Shown here: piece after piece, positions 26,980 through 35,614 of the stretch
How the letters are laid out: each line of letters starts with the position of its first letter
How positions within the stretch are numbered: the stretch's first letter is position 1
Origin: DATAVB01 sp040414495
GTDB lineage: Bacteria > Actinomycetota > Actinomycetes > Mycobacteriales > QHCD01
Reading direction: 5' to 3'
Assembly (NCBI GenBank): GCA_040414495.1
Contig: JBEDUI010000177.1
Coordinates: 1-64,000 of the forward strand
DNA length: 64,000 nt
Notes under the pieces: generated by a model
What the model was told of the DNA's origin: nothing
Seen by the model: only the letters and a program-made list of their open reading frames with translations
Database searches by the model: none
Translations under genes and position numbers: made by a program

Positions 26980-27403
26980 GCTGTCTCCCGTCCTCAGCGT
27001 CGCGGGCAGATCTGGACGGCTACCCATCCCCCCGAACGGCATCGTAATGGCTCGCGGTAATCGTTACGTACCCGGCAATCATGTGCGGCCCGAGCGAGGT
27101 CGGATTGCAATTGCTCGCTGTCCGGTACACGTCGCCACATAACCCGTCCGGTTGGGTGTAACACCCTGGCCTCGCGCGACGCTCTGAGTACCGGCGCAAC
27201 GGTGCGCCCTAGAACTGCGACATGGGACGGCCATTTGCAGACGATCGCGCGGCATTCGGCATGTACTAGATGTGGTGGCAAGCGCTCGATTTCGTAGACC
27301 AATAGCAATTACCTGGACTCGGCTGGTGCGTCTGACGCACGGCAATTGTGGCGTGCGCGCGGGCGGGCTGTCCGGCCCGATACACCTGTTTGAAGGGATG
27401 GAC
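26980..27403. promoter_or_regulatory. Divergent intergenic region with a palindromic operator candidate
   Basis: Between mraY and the secreted-protein gene there is no ORF. GTGCGTC-T-GACGCAC (27326-27340) is a perfect palindrome 64 bases before the start of the secreted gene and is a good operator candidate. A short GTAA-TCG-TTAC repeat lies near 27056-27066. Confidence 0.45.
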
Positions 27404-28204
27404 ATGGACGTCCGTAAGAAAGTCGCCGCGGGCATTGTGGCCGCTGCGGCGGTGGGTGTGGGCAGTTTCTTCGCGTTCAACGCCGCGGGTGCCGCCCATT
27501 CGATCCAGGCCACAGCACAGAATCCGGTGTTCTGGCTCTGCCACAACAACAGCAACGGCACGAACACTGGCGTGCACCGTTACGACGGGTCCGGTTCGTA
27601 TCCAGGCTGCGGCTCTGGCTACGCGATCTGGTACTGGTCCCAGCAAGGCCCAGCCGGCACCAACGGAAGCAACGGTACGGACGCGACGCTGACCGTCACG
27701 GCGACCACCCAGGCCACTGACCGGCAGGACACGACCCGCAACGGCAACACCTGGGCCGTCGACCAGCTGACCCGTACCATCACCGTGACCCGGGACCACG
27801 AGGTCTCGGCATCCAAGTGCGGCACGGCGGCCGCGTCGTGCTGGCACTACTTCGGCACCATCACTGACACCGGCACCTTCCGGTCCGTCGACGGCGCGAA
27901 GTCGCCCGAAGGCAACAAGCCAATCAGCGGCACCGTACAGGGCTCGATCAACGGCAACTCCGGGATCGAGTTCTACGCCAGCTCCAACACCCCGGACACC
28001 TCGCTGGTGCCGGCAACACTGTCCGGCAATGACGTGTCGACCAGCGACTGGGCCAAGCAGCTCTTCCCGACCGACACCGCCTACACCGGCGCCACGCAGC
28101 CGAGCTTCTCCTACACCTACTCGGCGGCCAACACCTGCGAGCAGTGGACCGAGGCATCCACCGGCGACACCGGCGACATCCAGGGCGTCAACCACTGCGG
28201 CTGA
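27404..28204 (+). CDS. Secreted protein of unknown function
   Basis: The 266-residue protein has a signal peptide (MDVRKKVAAGIVAAAAVGVGSFFAFNAAGAAH). After it come an aromatic segment with two Cys (FWLCHNNSNG…GCGSGYAIWYW), a short collagen-like GPAGTNGSNGTD, then Thr-rich beta segments with three more Cys. It resembles a beta-rich surface or secreted protein, but I do not recognise the family. An AAGGG site six bases before the ATG at 27404 sets the start. A strong terminator follows. Confidence 0.75.
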   Translation: MDVRKKVAAGIVAAAAVGVGSFFAFNAAGAAHSIQATAQNPVFWLCHNNSNGTNTGVHRYDGSGSYPGCGSGYAIWYWSQQGPAGTNGSNGTDATLTVTATTQATDRQDTTRNGNTWAVDQLTRTITVTRDHEVSASKCGTAAASCWHYFGTITDTGTFRSVDGAKSPEGNKPISGTVQGSINGNSGIEFYASSNTPDTSLVPATLSGNDVSTSDWAKQLFPTDTAYTGATQPSFSYTYSAANTCEQWTEASTGDTGDIQGVNHCG

Positions 28205-28223
28205 TCGCCAGCTGAAGGACGAA

Positions 28224-28257
28224 GCCCCCGCACCACATCGCCGGTGCGGGGGCGTTT
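28224..28257 (+). terminator. Terminator of the secreted-protein gene
   Basis: GCCCCCGCACC (28224-28234) and GGTGCGGGGGC (28243-28253) form a perfect 11-bp stem with an 8-base loop, followed by GTTT, 20 bases after the stop codon. Confidence 0.88.
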
Positions 28258-28404
28258 CGCGCGCAGCTACGGAGGTTTGGTCCGCGCCCGCTAGGAGAAG
28301 CAGCGGATCCACCGTGGACATTCGCGAATTGTGCGCCCTTAGTCGATCTCCCACGACGTAAGGCGATCCCGAGTGCTGGGGATGCGGGTCGTACGCGGGC
28401 GGAT

Positions 28405-28424
28405 GTCGGGACTATCGACCCTGC
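28405..28424 (+). promoter_or_regulatory. DosR/DevR-like box upstream of the Acg-type gene
   Basis: GTCGGGACTATCGACCCTGC matches 14 of 20 positions of the mycobacterial DosR consensus TTSGGGACTWWAGTCCCSAA, including GGGACT, WW and CCC. It lies 69-88 bases before an Acg-family gene, the family whose M. tuberculosis member (Rv2032) is DosR-controlled. Confidence 0.6.
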
Positions 28425-28492
28425 CCGGCCGTCGGGTCAGCGGTAAACGCTGTGAAAAAGCCGAATTGCACGTGGCTATCTAGGAGCTCCCC

Positions 28493-29491
28493 ATGAACGG
28501 CCCTCCGGTCTTTGTCGACGACGAGGTGCTACGTGACGCTGTCGCTCTCGCCGTACGCGCGCCGTCCATTCACAACACGCAGCCATGGAAATTCCGGCTG
28601 GGGTACGGGCGAATCGAGCTGTACGCGGATTTGTCGAGACAATTGCCTATCGCCGATGACAGCGGCCGCGCCATGTTCGTCAGTTGCGGCGCGGCACTGG
28701 TCTTCGCGCGACTCGCCGTACAAAATGCCGGCTTCGCTGTTTCCACTCACCGCACCCCGGACCCAACTAACCCCAATCATCTGGCGACGTTGTCGGTGTC
28801 AGGCACCGACACACCCGACCCGCAGACCGCCGCACTCGTCGCCGCGGCCGCAATCCGCCGTACCGACCGCCGGCCATTCCTGAACCGGTCACTGGACGAG
28901 CAAACCCTGGCCGTCCTCGACGCTGCCGCGGTCAACGAGGGCGCCATCCTGCAGCAGGTGACCGATCACTACGAACGGCGGGAAGTCATCGTCGCGGTAG
29001 GGCTCGCCGACGCGGTCGAGACCGCTGACCGCGATTACCAATACGAAATGCGCCGCTGGTCCGGCCGAGCCGAAGGATCCCCCGACGGCGTGCCGGTCAC
29101 CGCCGTACCCCACATACCGCAGCGACGCTCCGATGTGGAATTACGCGATTTCGAACTGACCGCACCCGGCACCCTGCCGGTCAACGCGACCGGCCAGACC
29201 GAGCGCCCCGCAATGTTCCTGCTGGCCACCGACGGCGACGAACCCACCGACCGCCTCCGCGCCGGCGAAGCGCTCGGCCGTGTCCTGCTCACCGCCACCC
29301 ATCTCGGCCTCGCCGCCTCGCCCTACACCCAACCGCTCGAAGTCCCCCACACCATGCAACTCCTGCACCGGATTCTCGGCGACTACGGCCAACCGCAGAT
29401 CCTGCTCCGTATCGGATGGCCAGCCGAAACCTCACGACCACCGGCAACGGGACGGCGCCCGATCGACGCGGTCATCGAACAACTCCGGTGA
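28493..29491 (+). CDS. Acg-family FMN-binding nitroreductase-like protein
   Basis: The 332-residue protein has RAPSIHNTQPWKFRLG near the N-terminus and two nitroreductase-like halves, the second ending with GxALGRVLLTATHLGLAASP. This is the layout of the Acg (Rv2032) family, thought to bind and shield FMN in dormant cells rather than reduce nitro groups. A DosR-like box precedes it. Its stop lies two bases from the stop of a convergent cytochrome operon. Confidence 0.85.
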   Translation: MNGPPVFVDDEVLRDAVALAVRAPSIHNTQPWKFRLGYGRIELYADLSRQLPIADDSGRAMFVSCGAALVFARLAVQNAGFAVSTHRTPDPTNPNHLATLSVSGTDTPDPQTAALVAAAAIRRTDRRPFLNRSLDEQTLAVLDAAAVNEGAILQQVTDHYERREVIVAVGLADAVETADRDYQYEMRRWSGRAEGSPDGVPVTAVPHIPQRRSDVELRDFELTAPGTLPVNATGQTERPAMFLLATDGDEPTDRLRAGEALGRVLLTATHLGLAASPYTQPLEVPHTMQLLHRILGDYGQPQILLRIGWPAETSRPPATGRRPIDAVIEQLR

Positions 29492-29493
29492 GA

Positions 29494-30423
29494 CTATCGA
29501 GTCGCGCGAGGTATGTCGCGCCAGATCAGCCGATGTACGCCTAAATACCGAGGCAATGACCGTAGCCCGGGGATGAAGGGCAGCAGAATCAGACCAAGCG
29601 TCAGGACCGCCATCACGCCCCAGACAAGAGCATCGGCATTGCCCGACGTGGAGAATGGCTTGATTTGATACCAGAACGTATATAGCCACATCCACGGCTG
29701 ACCGGGGAAATTCCCGGTTTCATTCATCATTCCCCACTGATCACCGCCGAGGTGGTCGGCCCGTGCCTGCGCTTCCAGATACGCGCCGTCAGAGAGGAAT
29801 AGCAGCGGTTTGGTCTGATCGGTTGGGTAGAACGCGCCGCCTTGGATGAGGCCCTGCAAAGATCCGCTGCGGGCGAGGGTCAGCAGCCGTCCGGCCAGCA
29901 CTGGTACGGGACCGTAGACGCCCGGCTTCACTTTTGCGGCGTCGCCGTTCGGCGCGGCGGTGAGCGCATCGCCATAGGCGGTAGCCCAGGCGGTTTGTTG
30001 CGCAGGAGTTGCCGCCTGCCAGCGCCGCAAGGCGAGGGAAAGCCTGCCGTCATTGGTGACGCTGCGAAGGGGATTGATGACGAAATCGTTGGCGCTGTTG
30101 ACCGGGATACGGACGCCAGCCCATTTCTGCAACGGCACCGGCCCCAATTTCTGCCCTTCGGCGGCGTGATTGTACGGCGGGCCGTAGGACGCGCTGGTGC
30201 TCGTACCGGCAAGTTCGGCCGTCGCGGTGGCGACCACGTCGTTGGGAGCCGCGTTGGCCCACTGGCTGAACGTGATGGCCTTGCGGTCCGGTGAGGAGAA
30301 AACCGCGGCGAGCACAATCGTCAGAGCGGCGACAATGGCGAGCGCGATGACGAATTCGCGCACCAAATCATAGGGACGCGTCGGGAACAGGTGCGCATCC
30401 GGCGTCGTGTCCCGGCGGCTCAT
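29494..30423 (-). CDS. Membrane partner of the cytochrome b protein (cytochrome b6-like C-terminal half)
   Basis: The 309-residue protein has one TM helix near the N-terminus (FVIALAIVAALTIVLAAVF, residues ~24-42), a large soluble segment with a conserved FSSPDRKAITFSQWANAAP start, and a second membrane region near the C-terminus (LVWGVMAVLTLGLILLPFIPGL). The start overlaps the cytochrome b stop by 4 bases. The N-terminal FSSPD segment resembles subunits that follow a split cytochrome b in actinomycetes. It has no heme c motif; I infer a complex subunit of unknown role. Confidence 0.65.
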   Translation of the reverse strand: MSRRDTTPDAHLFPTRPYDLVREFVIALAIVAALTIVLAAVFSSPDRKAITFSQWANAAPNDVVATATAELAGTSTSASYGPPYNHAAEGQKLGPVPLQKWAGVRIPVNSANDFVINPLRSVTNDGRLSLALRRWQAATPAQQTAWATAYGDALTAAPNGDAAKVKPGVYGPVPVLAGRLLTLARSGSLQGLIQGGAFYPTDQTKPLLFLSDGAYLEAQARADHLGGDQWGMMNETGNFPGQPWMWLYTFWYQIKPFSTSGNADALVWGVMAVLTLGLILLPFIPGLRSLPRYLGVHRLIWRDIPRATR

Positions 30424-31163
30424 CTGACCGCACCCGGTTTCTCGATCTCCTGTGGCTGCGGCATTTTGTGTGGCAGCATTTCGTGTGGCTGCCGGAGAGC
30501 CGCCTCGTCCGCGACCGGTTCAGCCTCTGCCTCCGGCGGCAGCGCATCGATCGGCGGCACCACGCCATGCCGGCGTACCAGGATCAGATGCGCCACCACG
30601 AGGAAACCGACGATCAGCGGAAGCAGCACGATGTGCCACAACAGCATCTGCGCCGGATTCAGTACGTTGAAGAACGCCCCGATTCCGACCGAGTTGAGTC
30701 CGTCCTTGGCCTGGGTGGAGATCCATTGCGAATCGAAGTTCGACTGGGTGAGGTAACCGGTGAATGCCGTACCTATCGAGCCGACAAAAGCAACCGCGCC
30801 GGTGATCCAGGTCAAGGCCCGACGACCACGCCACGCCGCCATGAAGAACTTCCCCCACAGATGGATCACCATGAACGCGAAGAAAAGCTCAACGCTCCAC
30901 AAATGCAGTGAATTGACGAAATGCCCTACCGAGGAGACGTGCCACCAGGCGCTGCCCTTGATCGTAAGAATTATCCCGGACGCCAGCACGCAAACCAGGG
31001 CGGCGAGCGTCGCCACACCGAACACATAGATCCACGACCGTACGTAGGTCGGTTGCCGGTCGGGTAGCCACTGTCCCTCAGGGACAGTTCGCTGGATACG
31101 GCGGCGCAGTCGCACGGTCCAACTGCGCGATGGCGCTCCCTCAGCGGTCGGAATCGCGTTCAT
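30420..31163 (-). CDS. Cytochrome b N-terminal-type protein (di-heme)
   Basis: About 247 residues with four TM helices (~50-75, ~90-115, ~130-150, ~185-210). Paired His residues in HFVNSLHLWSVELFFAFMVIHLWG and in AQMLLWHIVLLPLIVGFLVVAHLIL are spaced as the bis-heme ligands of cytochrome b. The last 50 residues are Pro/Glu-rich. The ATG at 31163 is used. It lies between a 63-residue membrane peptide and the partner protein, all overlapping. No Rieske or cytochrome c gene is nearby. Confidence 0.85.
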   Translation of the reverse strand: MNAIPTAEGAPSRSWTVRLRRRIQRTVPEGQWLPDRQPTYVRSWIYVFGVATLAALVCVLASGIILTIKGSAWWHVSSVGHFVNSLHLWSVELFFAFMVIHLWGKFFMAAWRGRRALTWITGAVAFVGSIGTAFTGYLTQSNFDSQWISTQAKDGLNSVGIGAFFNVLNPAQMLLWHIVLLPLIVGFLVVAHLILVRRHGVVPPIDALPPEAEAEPVADEAALRQPHEMLPHKMPQPQEIEKPGAVR

Positions 31164-31332
31164 CGTCCTGCGACCTCCCATGCGGGAAAGGCACGACCAA
31201 AGCAAGCACGAAGATCACGACCATGGCGACGATAATCACGAAATTCGTCAGGGAGATTTGAATAACGCCCCAGTGCAGATAGTGCGACCTGCCAGAAAGC
31301 GGACTAGCGGCGAAGAGAACAGACGGCCACAT
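31141..31332 (-). CDS. Small single-helix membrane peptide of the cytochrome b operon
   Basis: The 63-residue peptide has one TM helix (FVIIVAMVVIFVLALVVPF) flanked by SHYLHWGVIQISLTN and a charged tail. The ATG at 31332 follows GAGGTCGAG, and the 3' end overlaps the cytochrome b gene by 23 bases. Size and position suggest a small subunit of the complex. Confidence 0.75.
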   Translation of the reverse strand: MWPSVLFAASPLSGRSHYLHWGVIQISLTNFVIIVAMVVIFVLALVVPFPHGRSQDDERDSDR

Positions 31333-31431
31333 CTCGACCTCCCGGCCGGGCATATTCCGTGCCGCCGCCTGCGGACGTCACACCGATGGCCCAGCATCAC
31401 GTTCAATGTGGGCCCCGGTCCGACCGCCCTG

Positions 31432-31451
31432 ACAGGGACCAAAGGCCCGTC
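31432..31451 (-). promoter_or_regulatory. Weaker DosR-like box upstream of the cytochrome b operon
   Basis: ACAGGGACCAAAGGCCCGTC matches 13 of 20 positions of TTSGGGACTWWAGTCCCSAA (GGGAC, AAAG, CCCG). It is about 100-120 bases before the first gene of the operon. With the box at 28405 it marks both ends of a convergent gene pair. Confidence 0.4.
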
Positions 31452-31514
31452 CTGGATCGGCGATGGTCACTCGCCGGATGGGCCGATCGACGCGCGGCAC
31501 GGGCGAAAACGCGG

Positions 31515-31543
31515 CCGGCGGCACCGCGGCTGGGTGCCGCCGG
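31515..31543. promoter_or_regulatory. Strong hairpin between the array and the cytochrome b operon
   Basis: CCGGCGGCACC (31515-31525) and GGTGCCGCCGG (31533-31543) are perfect 11-bp arms with a 7-base loop. On the minus strand it would lie in the leader or promoter zone of the cytochrome operon; it may be a terminator or attenuator. Confidence 0.5.
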
Positions 31544-31577
31544 GTTCTGGTTGTGCCGATCAAGCGCGTGTCGCCGA

Positions 31578-32030
31578 TACCGCTTTCGGCGTCGGCTGGC
31601 CCTTTTTGCACCGACCGTGGCACCACGGCCAACCGCATCCCGCGACCTTAGCCCTGTATGCACCGACCGTGGCACCACGGCCAACCGCATCCCGGCGCGT
31701 TAGCCCTCTATGCAGCGACCGTGGCACCACGGTCAACCGCATCCCGCGACCCTGGCCGTATATGCAGCGACCGTGACATCACGGCGGTTTCGCCAACCCC
31801 AAAACCACCCTCACGTAACGCTCGCTGCAACAACGGCATCCAGCCGTCCGACCATTACGTCCGACCATGACCGCAAGAACCGACCACCGACCCCCGCAAC
31901 GCTATGTGCAGCGACCGTGGCACCAGGGCCGCTTGCAGCGCCGGCTAGCCGTTTTCGCACCGACCGTGGCACCAGGGCCGCTTTCGGCGCCGGCTAGCCG
32001 TTTTTGCACCGACCGTGACACCAGCGAAGT
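31578..32030. repeat. Seven-unit tandem array with palindromic core
   Basis: A core GCACCGACCGTGGCACCACGG or close variants begins at 31607, 31659, 31711 and 31763 (period exactly 52) and again at 31907, 31956 and 32005 (period exactly 49), with a degenerate stretch between. The core CCGTGG-CA-CCACGG is a perfect palindrome in the first three units. In the fourth both arms change together (CCGTGA-CA-TCACGG), which keeps the palindrome. Two spacer types occur: one in the first group, another (CTTTCGGCGCCGGCTAGCC-like) in the second and also just before the first unit. No gene fits this stretch. Confidence 0.85.
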
Positions 32031-32059
32031 TGACAACGGGGACCATCCGCGCCGCCAAT

Positions 32060-32884
32060 TTAGCGGCGAAAGATTAGCGGATTCTGCGCGTCGTTATTCA
32101 GCGGGTCGCCCACCCGTAACGTAGTGAGGTATTCCGGCGGCAACACATTCGGCGTGCCGTTGAAAGTGGCGCCGTCGGGCATGTACGCGCAGGTCATGGC
32201 CCGCCGTCGCTGCGGCGTCATGTTCGCGCCCGCGCCGTGGAATGTCAGGCCATTATGGAAAAGCGCGCCCCCGGCCGGTACGGGGCACGGCACCGCCGCC
32301 CGCGCAGCCCATTCGGGATAGACGTCGAACAGCGCGCCTATCTCGTTCCCGATACCGACATTGTCGAATTTCTGCGCCTTGTGACTTTCCGGTACGTAGT
32401 AGAGACAGCCGTTCGACATGGTCGCGTCGTCCAGCGCAATCCAGATGGTGATCGCATCGGCCGAGGTAAACGACCAGTACGGCACGTCCAGGTGAAATGC
32501 CGTCGGATTCGCGTACGGTTCCTTGATCAGGGCCTGGTCATGCCAGATACGTACGCCGTCAATCCCGGCCACGTCAGCCACGATCCGGCCCAACCGCTCG
32601 TCCAGCATGAGCTTCCGCATCGCGTCGTTGGTCTGCCACAGGTTGACCCGCTGGGTGAATACCCGGTCGTAATACCGCCGCTCCTCGGCCACCTCGCTCG
32701 CCGCGGCCACACTGAGCGCGTCCTCATTCTCGAACGAGAATCGCTGGTCACCTCGCTGCGCGACCGCTTCCTCGACCGCTGAGCGCCACTGCTCCAGCTC
32801 GCCCTCACTCAGCAGGTTCTCCAAAACCAGGTAGCCGTTATCAGCGTAAAACTCGCGCTCCGCCTCGCCGACGACGTGATCCAT
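32060..32884 (-). CDS. Phytanoyl-CoA dioxygenase (PhyH)-family oxygenase
   Basis: The 274-residue protein carries the 2-oxoglutarate/Fe(II) motif: His and Asp in FHLDVPYW and the distal His in LTFHGAGANMTPQRRRAM, whose Arg binds 2-oxoglutarate. It hydroxylates an unknown substrate, often in secondary metabolism or lipid handling. The gene ends 30 bases from the last array unit. No partner gene is adjacent. Confidence 0.88.
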   Translation of the reverse strand: MDHVVGEAEREFYADNGYLVLENLLSEGELEQWRSAVEEAVAQRGDQRFSFENEDALSVAAASEVAEERRYYDRVFTQRVNLWQTNDAMRKLMLDERLGRIVADVAGIDGVRIWHDQALIKEPYANPTAFHLDVPYWSFTSADAITIWIALDDATMSNGCLYYVPESHKAQKFDNVGIGNEIGALFDVYPEWAARAAVPCPVPAGGALFHNGLTFHGAGANMTPQRRRAMTCAYMPDGATFNGTPNVLPPEYLTTLRVGDPLNNDAQNPLIFRR

Positions 32885-33030
32885 CGTGACGCCTCCGATC
32901 GATACGACATGCCGCTCTCCGCCTGTCTAGCACGCAGAGCGCAGTGCCGTTCGTCTTCGCGTCCGCGACCGGCCACTTCCGCACGTCGGGTCGATGCGCG
33001 AATTCTGGCGTGGCAGCTGCCGCGATGCGA

Positions 33031-33426
33031 CTACGCGCGATCCGTCGCCGCCCCGGGCTCGTCGACTCCGGCGACCCACTCTTTAGCGGACTGCAGCTGC
33101 GCGACCGGGAAACCACGTAGCTGTCCCGGAACCAGAACCGAAAGCATGCGCAGCGCCGGACGAAGCCAGCTCTCGTCAGTCACGACCGCGACCCGCTCGT
33201 ACTCGGTCGCGTGACGTGCCGCGAATTTCATCTCTTCTTTCACCGCATCGCCCTCGTACTCCCCCAGCTGCGGGCCGAGCAGGTAGAGCAGACGCACCTT
33301 CCGCCCAGCGGCGATCTCCCGCCGCAGGACAGGCGCGACGATGTCCTCAAAGTCGTCGTCGTCGACGTCCCCGCGCGCCTCGAATCCTATGGTGCCGGGC
33401 GGCATGTCGGATATCTGCTTGAGCAT
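33031..33426 (-). CDS. SpoIIAA-like (STAS-fold) protein
   Basis: About 131 residues: MLKQISDMPPGTIGFEARGDVDDDDFEDIVAPVL… then KVRLLYLLG and AVVTDESWLRPALRML. This matches the SpoIIAA-like family of STAS-type proteins of unknown role. The ATG at 33426 is used; the TTG at 33438 is an alternative. Confidence 0.8.
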   Translation of the reverse strand: MLKQISDMPPGTIGFEARGDVDDDDFEDIVAPVLRREIAAGRKVRLLYLLGPQLGEYEGDAVKEEMKFAARHATEYERVAVVTDESWLRPALRMLSVLVPGQLRGFPVAQLQSAKEWVAGVDEPGAATDRA

Positions 33427-33762
33427 CTCGAGTCCCAATGACGGTTGATGATCAACATACGTTGAGCGCTGTGTTCCACATGCTCCATCGGCCTCGGCGA
33501 TCGAGCCTCACCTGCCCCGGGTGACCTGCCGTACGAACCTCAGAATGAAATTGACAACCGGATCGACTGAGCCGGCTTCAATTCCCAGGCGAAATGGACC
33601 GCATCCATGAGTTCGGTGATGCGACATGCGAACGTCGCCCGATGTTTCGGAAATCGCCCCCGGCACACGAGCGTAACTGGCTAGAATTCGGACCGGTGGA
33701 ATACGGCAGCGTCACCGATTCTGTCACCGAATTCTGTGACCGATTCCAGGGGGGCTCGTACG
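33427..33762. promoter_or_regulatory. Promoter region with three short direct repeats
   Basis: No gene is visible. GTCACCGATT (33711), GTCACCGAATT (33723) and GTGACCGATT (33736) are three near-identical repeats, 12 and 13 bases apart, ending 16 bases before the start of the secreted protein; the last two also form a GTCAC/GTGAC inverted repeat. A -10-like TAGAAT lies at 33682-33687. Confidence 0.5.
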
Positions 33763-34974
33763 ATGCGCAGCTACCGACGGTTGGCCGCCATAGCGGCCGG
33801 AATTCTAGCGATAACCGGTATTGTCGCGACCTCGTCAACCGCGAATGCCGCGAGCGCGCCGACATCGATCTCCGCCAACCAGTTCACGCTCTCGACTTCG
33901 TACAGCGAGAAGTCGGACATCGTTTCCGCGCTCGCGACAGAACTCGGGACGGTGCCACTGCACACGGTGATGGACAATGCCAATCACGACCGGACCGGTA
34001 CCGAATCCAGTGTGCAGAGCCTGCCGGGTTATACCGGCGGCTTTCGCTTTGACAGCGGGGATAACGGCGACTGCAACAATGTGCCCCAAGGCATCACAAC
34101 CAGTCGGGACGCCGTCGGCGACGGCACCGTCAATGGCCGCTACGACGGCCGGCAGATCGTCATGGTGAGCTGGTACACCCGCACCGGAACCCCCTGCGAC
34201 AGCGGCACCGCGAAAACAACACGTAACCGGCTGACGTTTGTCGACTGGGACGCCAACTACCCCAACGCGTATCGGAAGGTGCTACTGGTCACCCCGACCG
34301 GCACCGCGACCTCGCCGAATTTCACCGACGTCACCACGCACGCGGGCGGGATCGTCTGGTACGGCGACTACGTCTACGTCGCCGACACCTCGCACGGAAT
34401 GCGCGTCTACGACATGCGCAAGATCCTCAAGGTCGACACCGGCGGGACCGCCGACGACATCGGCTGTTCGGGCGGTGTGTGCCACGCGCACAATTACGCC
34501 TACATCATGCCGCAGGTGGGAACGGTCACCGCGAGCACGACTTCCGGTACGGCACTGGCGTGGTCGACGATCTCCCTGGACCGGGTGAGTCGCTCGATCG
34601 TGATGGCCGAATACACCTGCTCGTCGGGGTGCACGGCCTATCCCAACCGCGCGCCCCGGGCGGTCCGCTTTCCGTTCGCCTCCAGCGGCACCTTCGCCGC
34701 GAATACGACCGCCAGCGAGGCGGTGCAGCTGCCCTGGTACAACATCAATGGCGTCGCATCGCACAACGGCCGCTGGTGGTTCAACTCCTCCGGCGCGCAC
34801 CAGCTCTATTACTGGACACCGTCCGCCGGCCCGCACACCTACGCCTGGGTTAGCGGTGGCGAGAGCATTTCGTACTGGGAGGACGACACCCAGGCCGACC
34901 TTCTGTGGTCCCTGCAGGAAACGCAGGATCACCGCAATGTTTTCGCCGTCACACAGGCCAGCTACGACGGCTGA
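33763..34974 (+). CDS. Secreted beta-propeller-like protein
   Basis: About 403 residues with a signal peptide (MRSYRRLAAIAAGILAITGIVATSSTANA). The mature part has repeating beta units (FRFDSGD…, QIVMVSWYTRTG…, GGIVWYGDYVYVADTSHGMRVYDMRKIL…, HNGRWWFNSSGAHQLYYW) as in a propeller; six Cys are arranged in pairs. The function is not recognised; export to the cell surface or medium is likely. The ATG at 33763 has a GGGGGG site. Confidence 0.7.
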   Translation: MRSYRRLAAIAAGILAITGIVATSSTANAASAPTSISANQFTLSTSYSEKSDIVSALATELGTVPLHTVMDNANHDRTGTESSVQSLPGYTGGFRFDSGDNGDCNNVPQGITTSRDAVGDGTVNGRYDGRQIVMVSWYTRTGTPCDSGTAKTTRNRLTFVDWDANYPNAYRKVLLVTPTGTATSPNFTDVTTHAGGIVWYGDYVYVADTSHGMRVYDMRKILKVDTGGTADDIGCSGGVCHAHNYAYIMPQVGTVTASTTSGTALAWSTISLDRVSRSIVMAEYTCSSGCTAYPNRAPRAVRFPFASSGTFAANTTASEAVQLPWYNINGVASHNGRWWFNSSGAHQLYYWTPSAGPHTYAWVSGGESISYWEDDTQADLLWSLQETQDHRNVFAVTQASYDG

Positions 34975-35052
34975 ATTGGTTAGCAATCAGAATTTTGTCG
35001 CCCGCGTGCGACCGTGGTTTCCTTCGCATTATATCTACCCCGACCGGCGCGA

Positions 35053-35298
35053 TCAGATCGGTTTCTCCGGAGCCGCATTGCCCGTGCTGGCCAGCTGAGT
35101 CAGGAAATCGTGGCAGCGGTGCGCACGGTCGGAGTCCTCCGCCATGACCTGCTCAAAGAATTTCGCTATCTCATCTTGCTTGGCATTACGGGCATCCCGA
35201 ACGTACTGACCATAATCGTGCCCGGCCTTGAGCGAATGATATTGGACCGAGACCAAGTCGTAAGTGACATCGTCGAATCCGGTTTCGCCGGTTGCCAT
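35053..35298 (-). CDS. Small conserved hypothetical protein
   Basis: An 81-residue, mostly helical protein (YDLVSVQYHSLKAGHDYGQYVRDARNAKQDEIAKFFEQV…DRAHRCHDFL) rich in His, Tyr and Asp. A strong AAGGAG precedes the ATG. I do not know the family; the spacing of His/Glu/Asp could bind a metal, but that is a guess. Confidence 0.72.
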   Translation of the reverse strand: MATGETGFDDVTYDLVSVQYHSLKAGHDYGQYVRDARNAKQDEIAKFFEQVMAEDSDRAHRCHDFLTQLASTGNAAPEKPI

Positions 35299-35614
35299 GG
35301 TCTACTCCTTCCAGCACGATAATGTCCTCGAGCGCACGGCGAGACTTCCCAACATATCCATGTGAATTCCCGTGTGCTCAACGCCTTTGACCTACCCACG
35401 GACAAGGCCTTGAACCGGACGCGACGCCCGGTGATTCGTCCCGCGGCCGGAGTGGCGTGCTTCCATTCCGGCGTCGTCGCGCAGACGGATCGCGCGGCTG
35501 GGTACTCACCATTTGCCAGTGCATTGGCCCGACCCGGGAGCGCGCCGGAACCGGCGGTCGCGGATGCTGGGTTGGGGTATGACCAGCGCAGGCCAAGGGG
35601 GGCGAGGAGCGTGG
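35299..35614. other. Divergent intergenic stretch
   Basis: No supported gene, RNA or clear repeat is visible between the small hypothetical and the DUF2188 gene. Confidence 0.5.

Noticed and set aside
27266..28354. Minus-strand 362-residue ORF
   Set aside because: Antisense shadow of the secreted protein, Gly/Val/Arg-rich and without domains.
31578..32030. CRISPR array
   Set aside because: Spacers are similar to one another and unit lengths are 52/49 with no cas genes.
31367..32124. Overlapping ORFs on both strands across the repeat array
   Set aside because: They are open because the repeat is GC-rich; the peptides repeat in several frames and show no domain.
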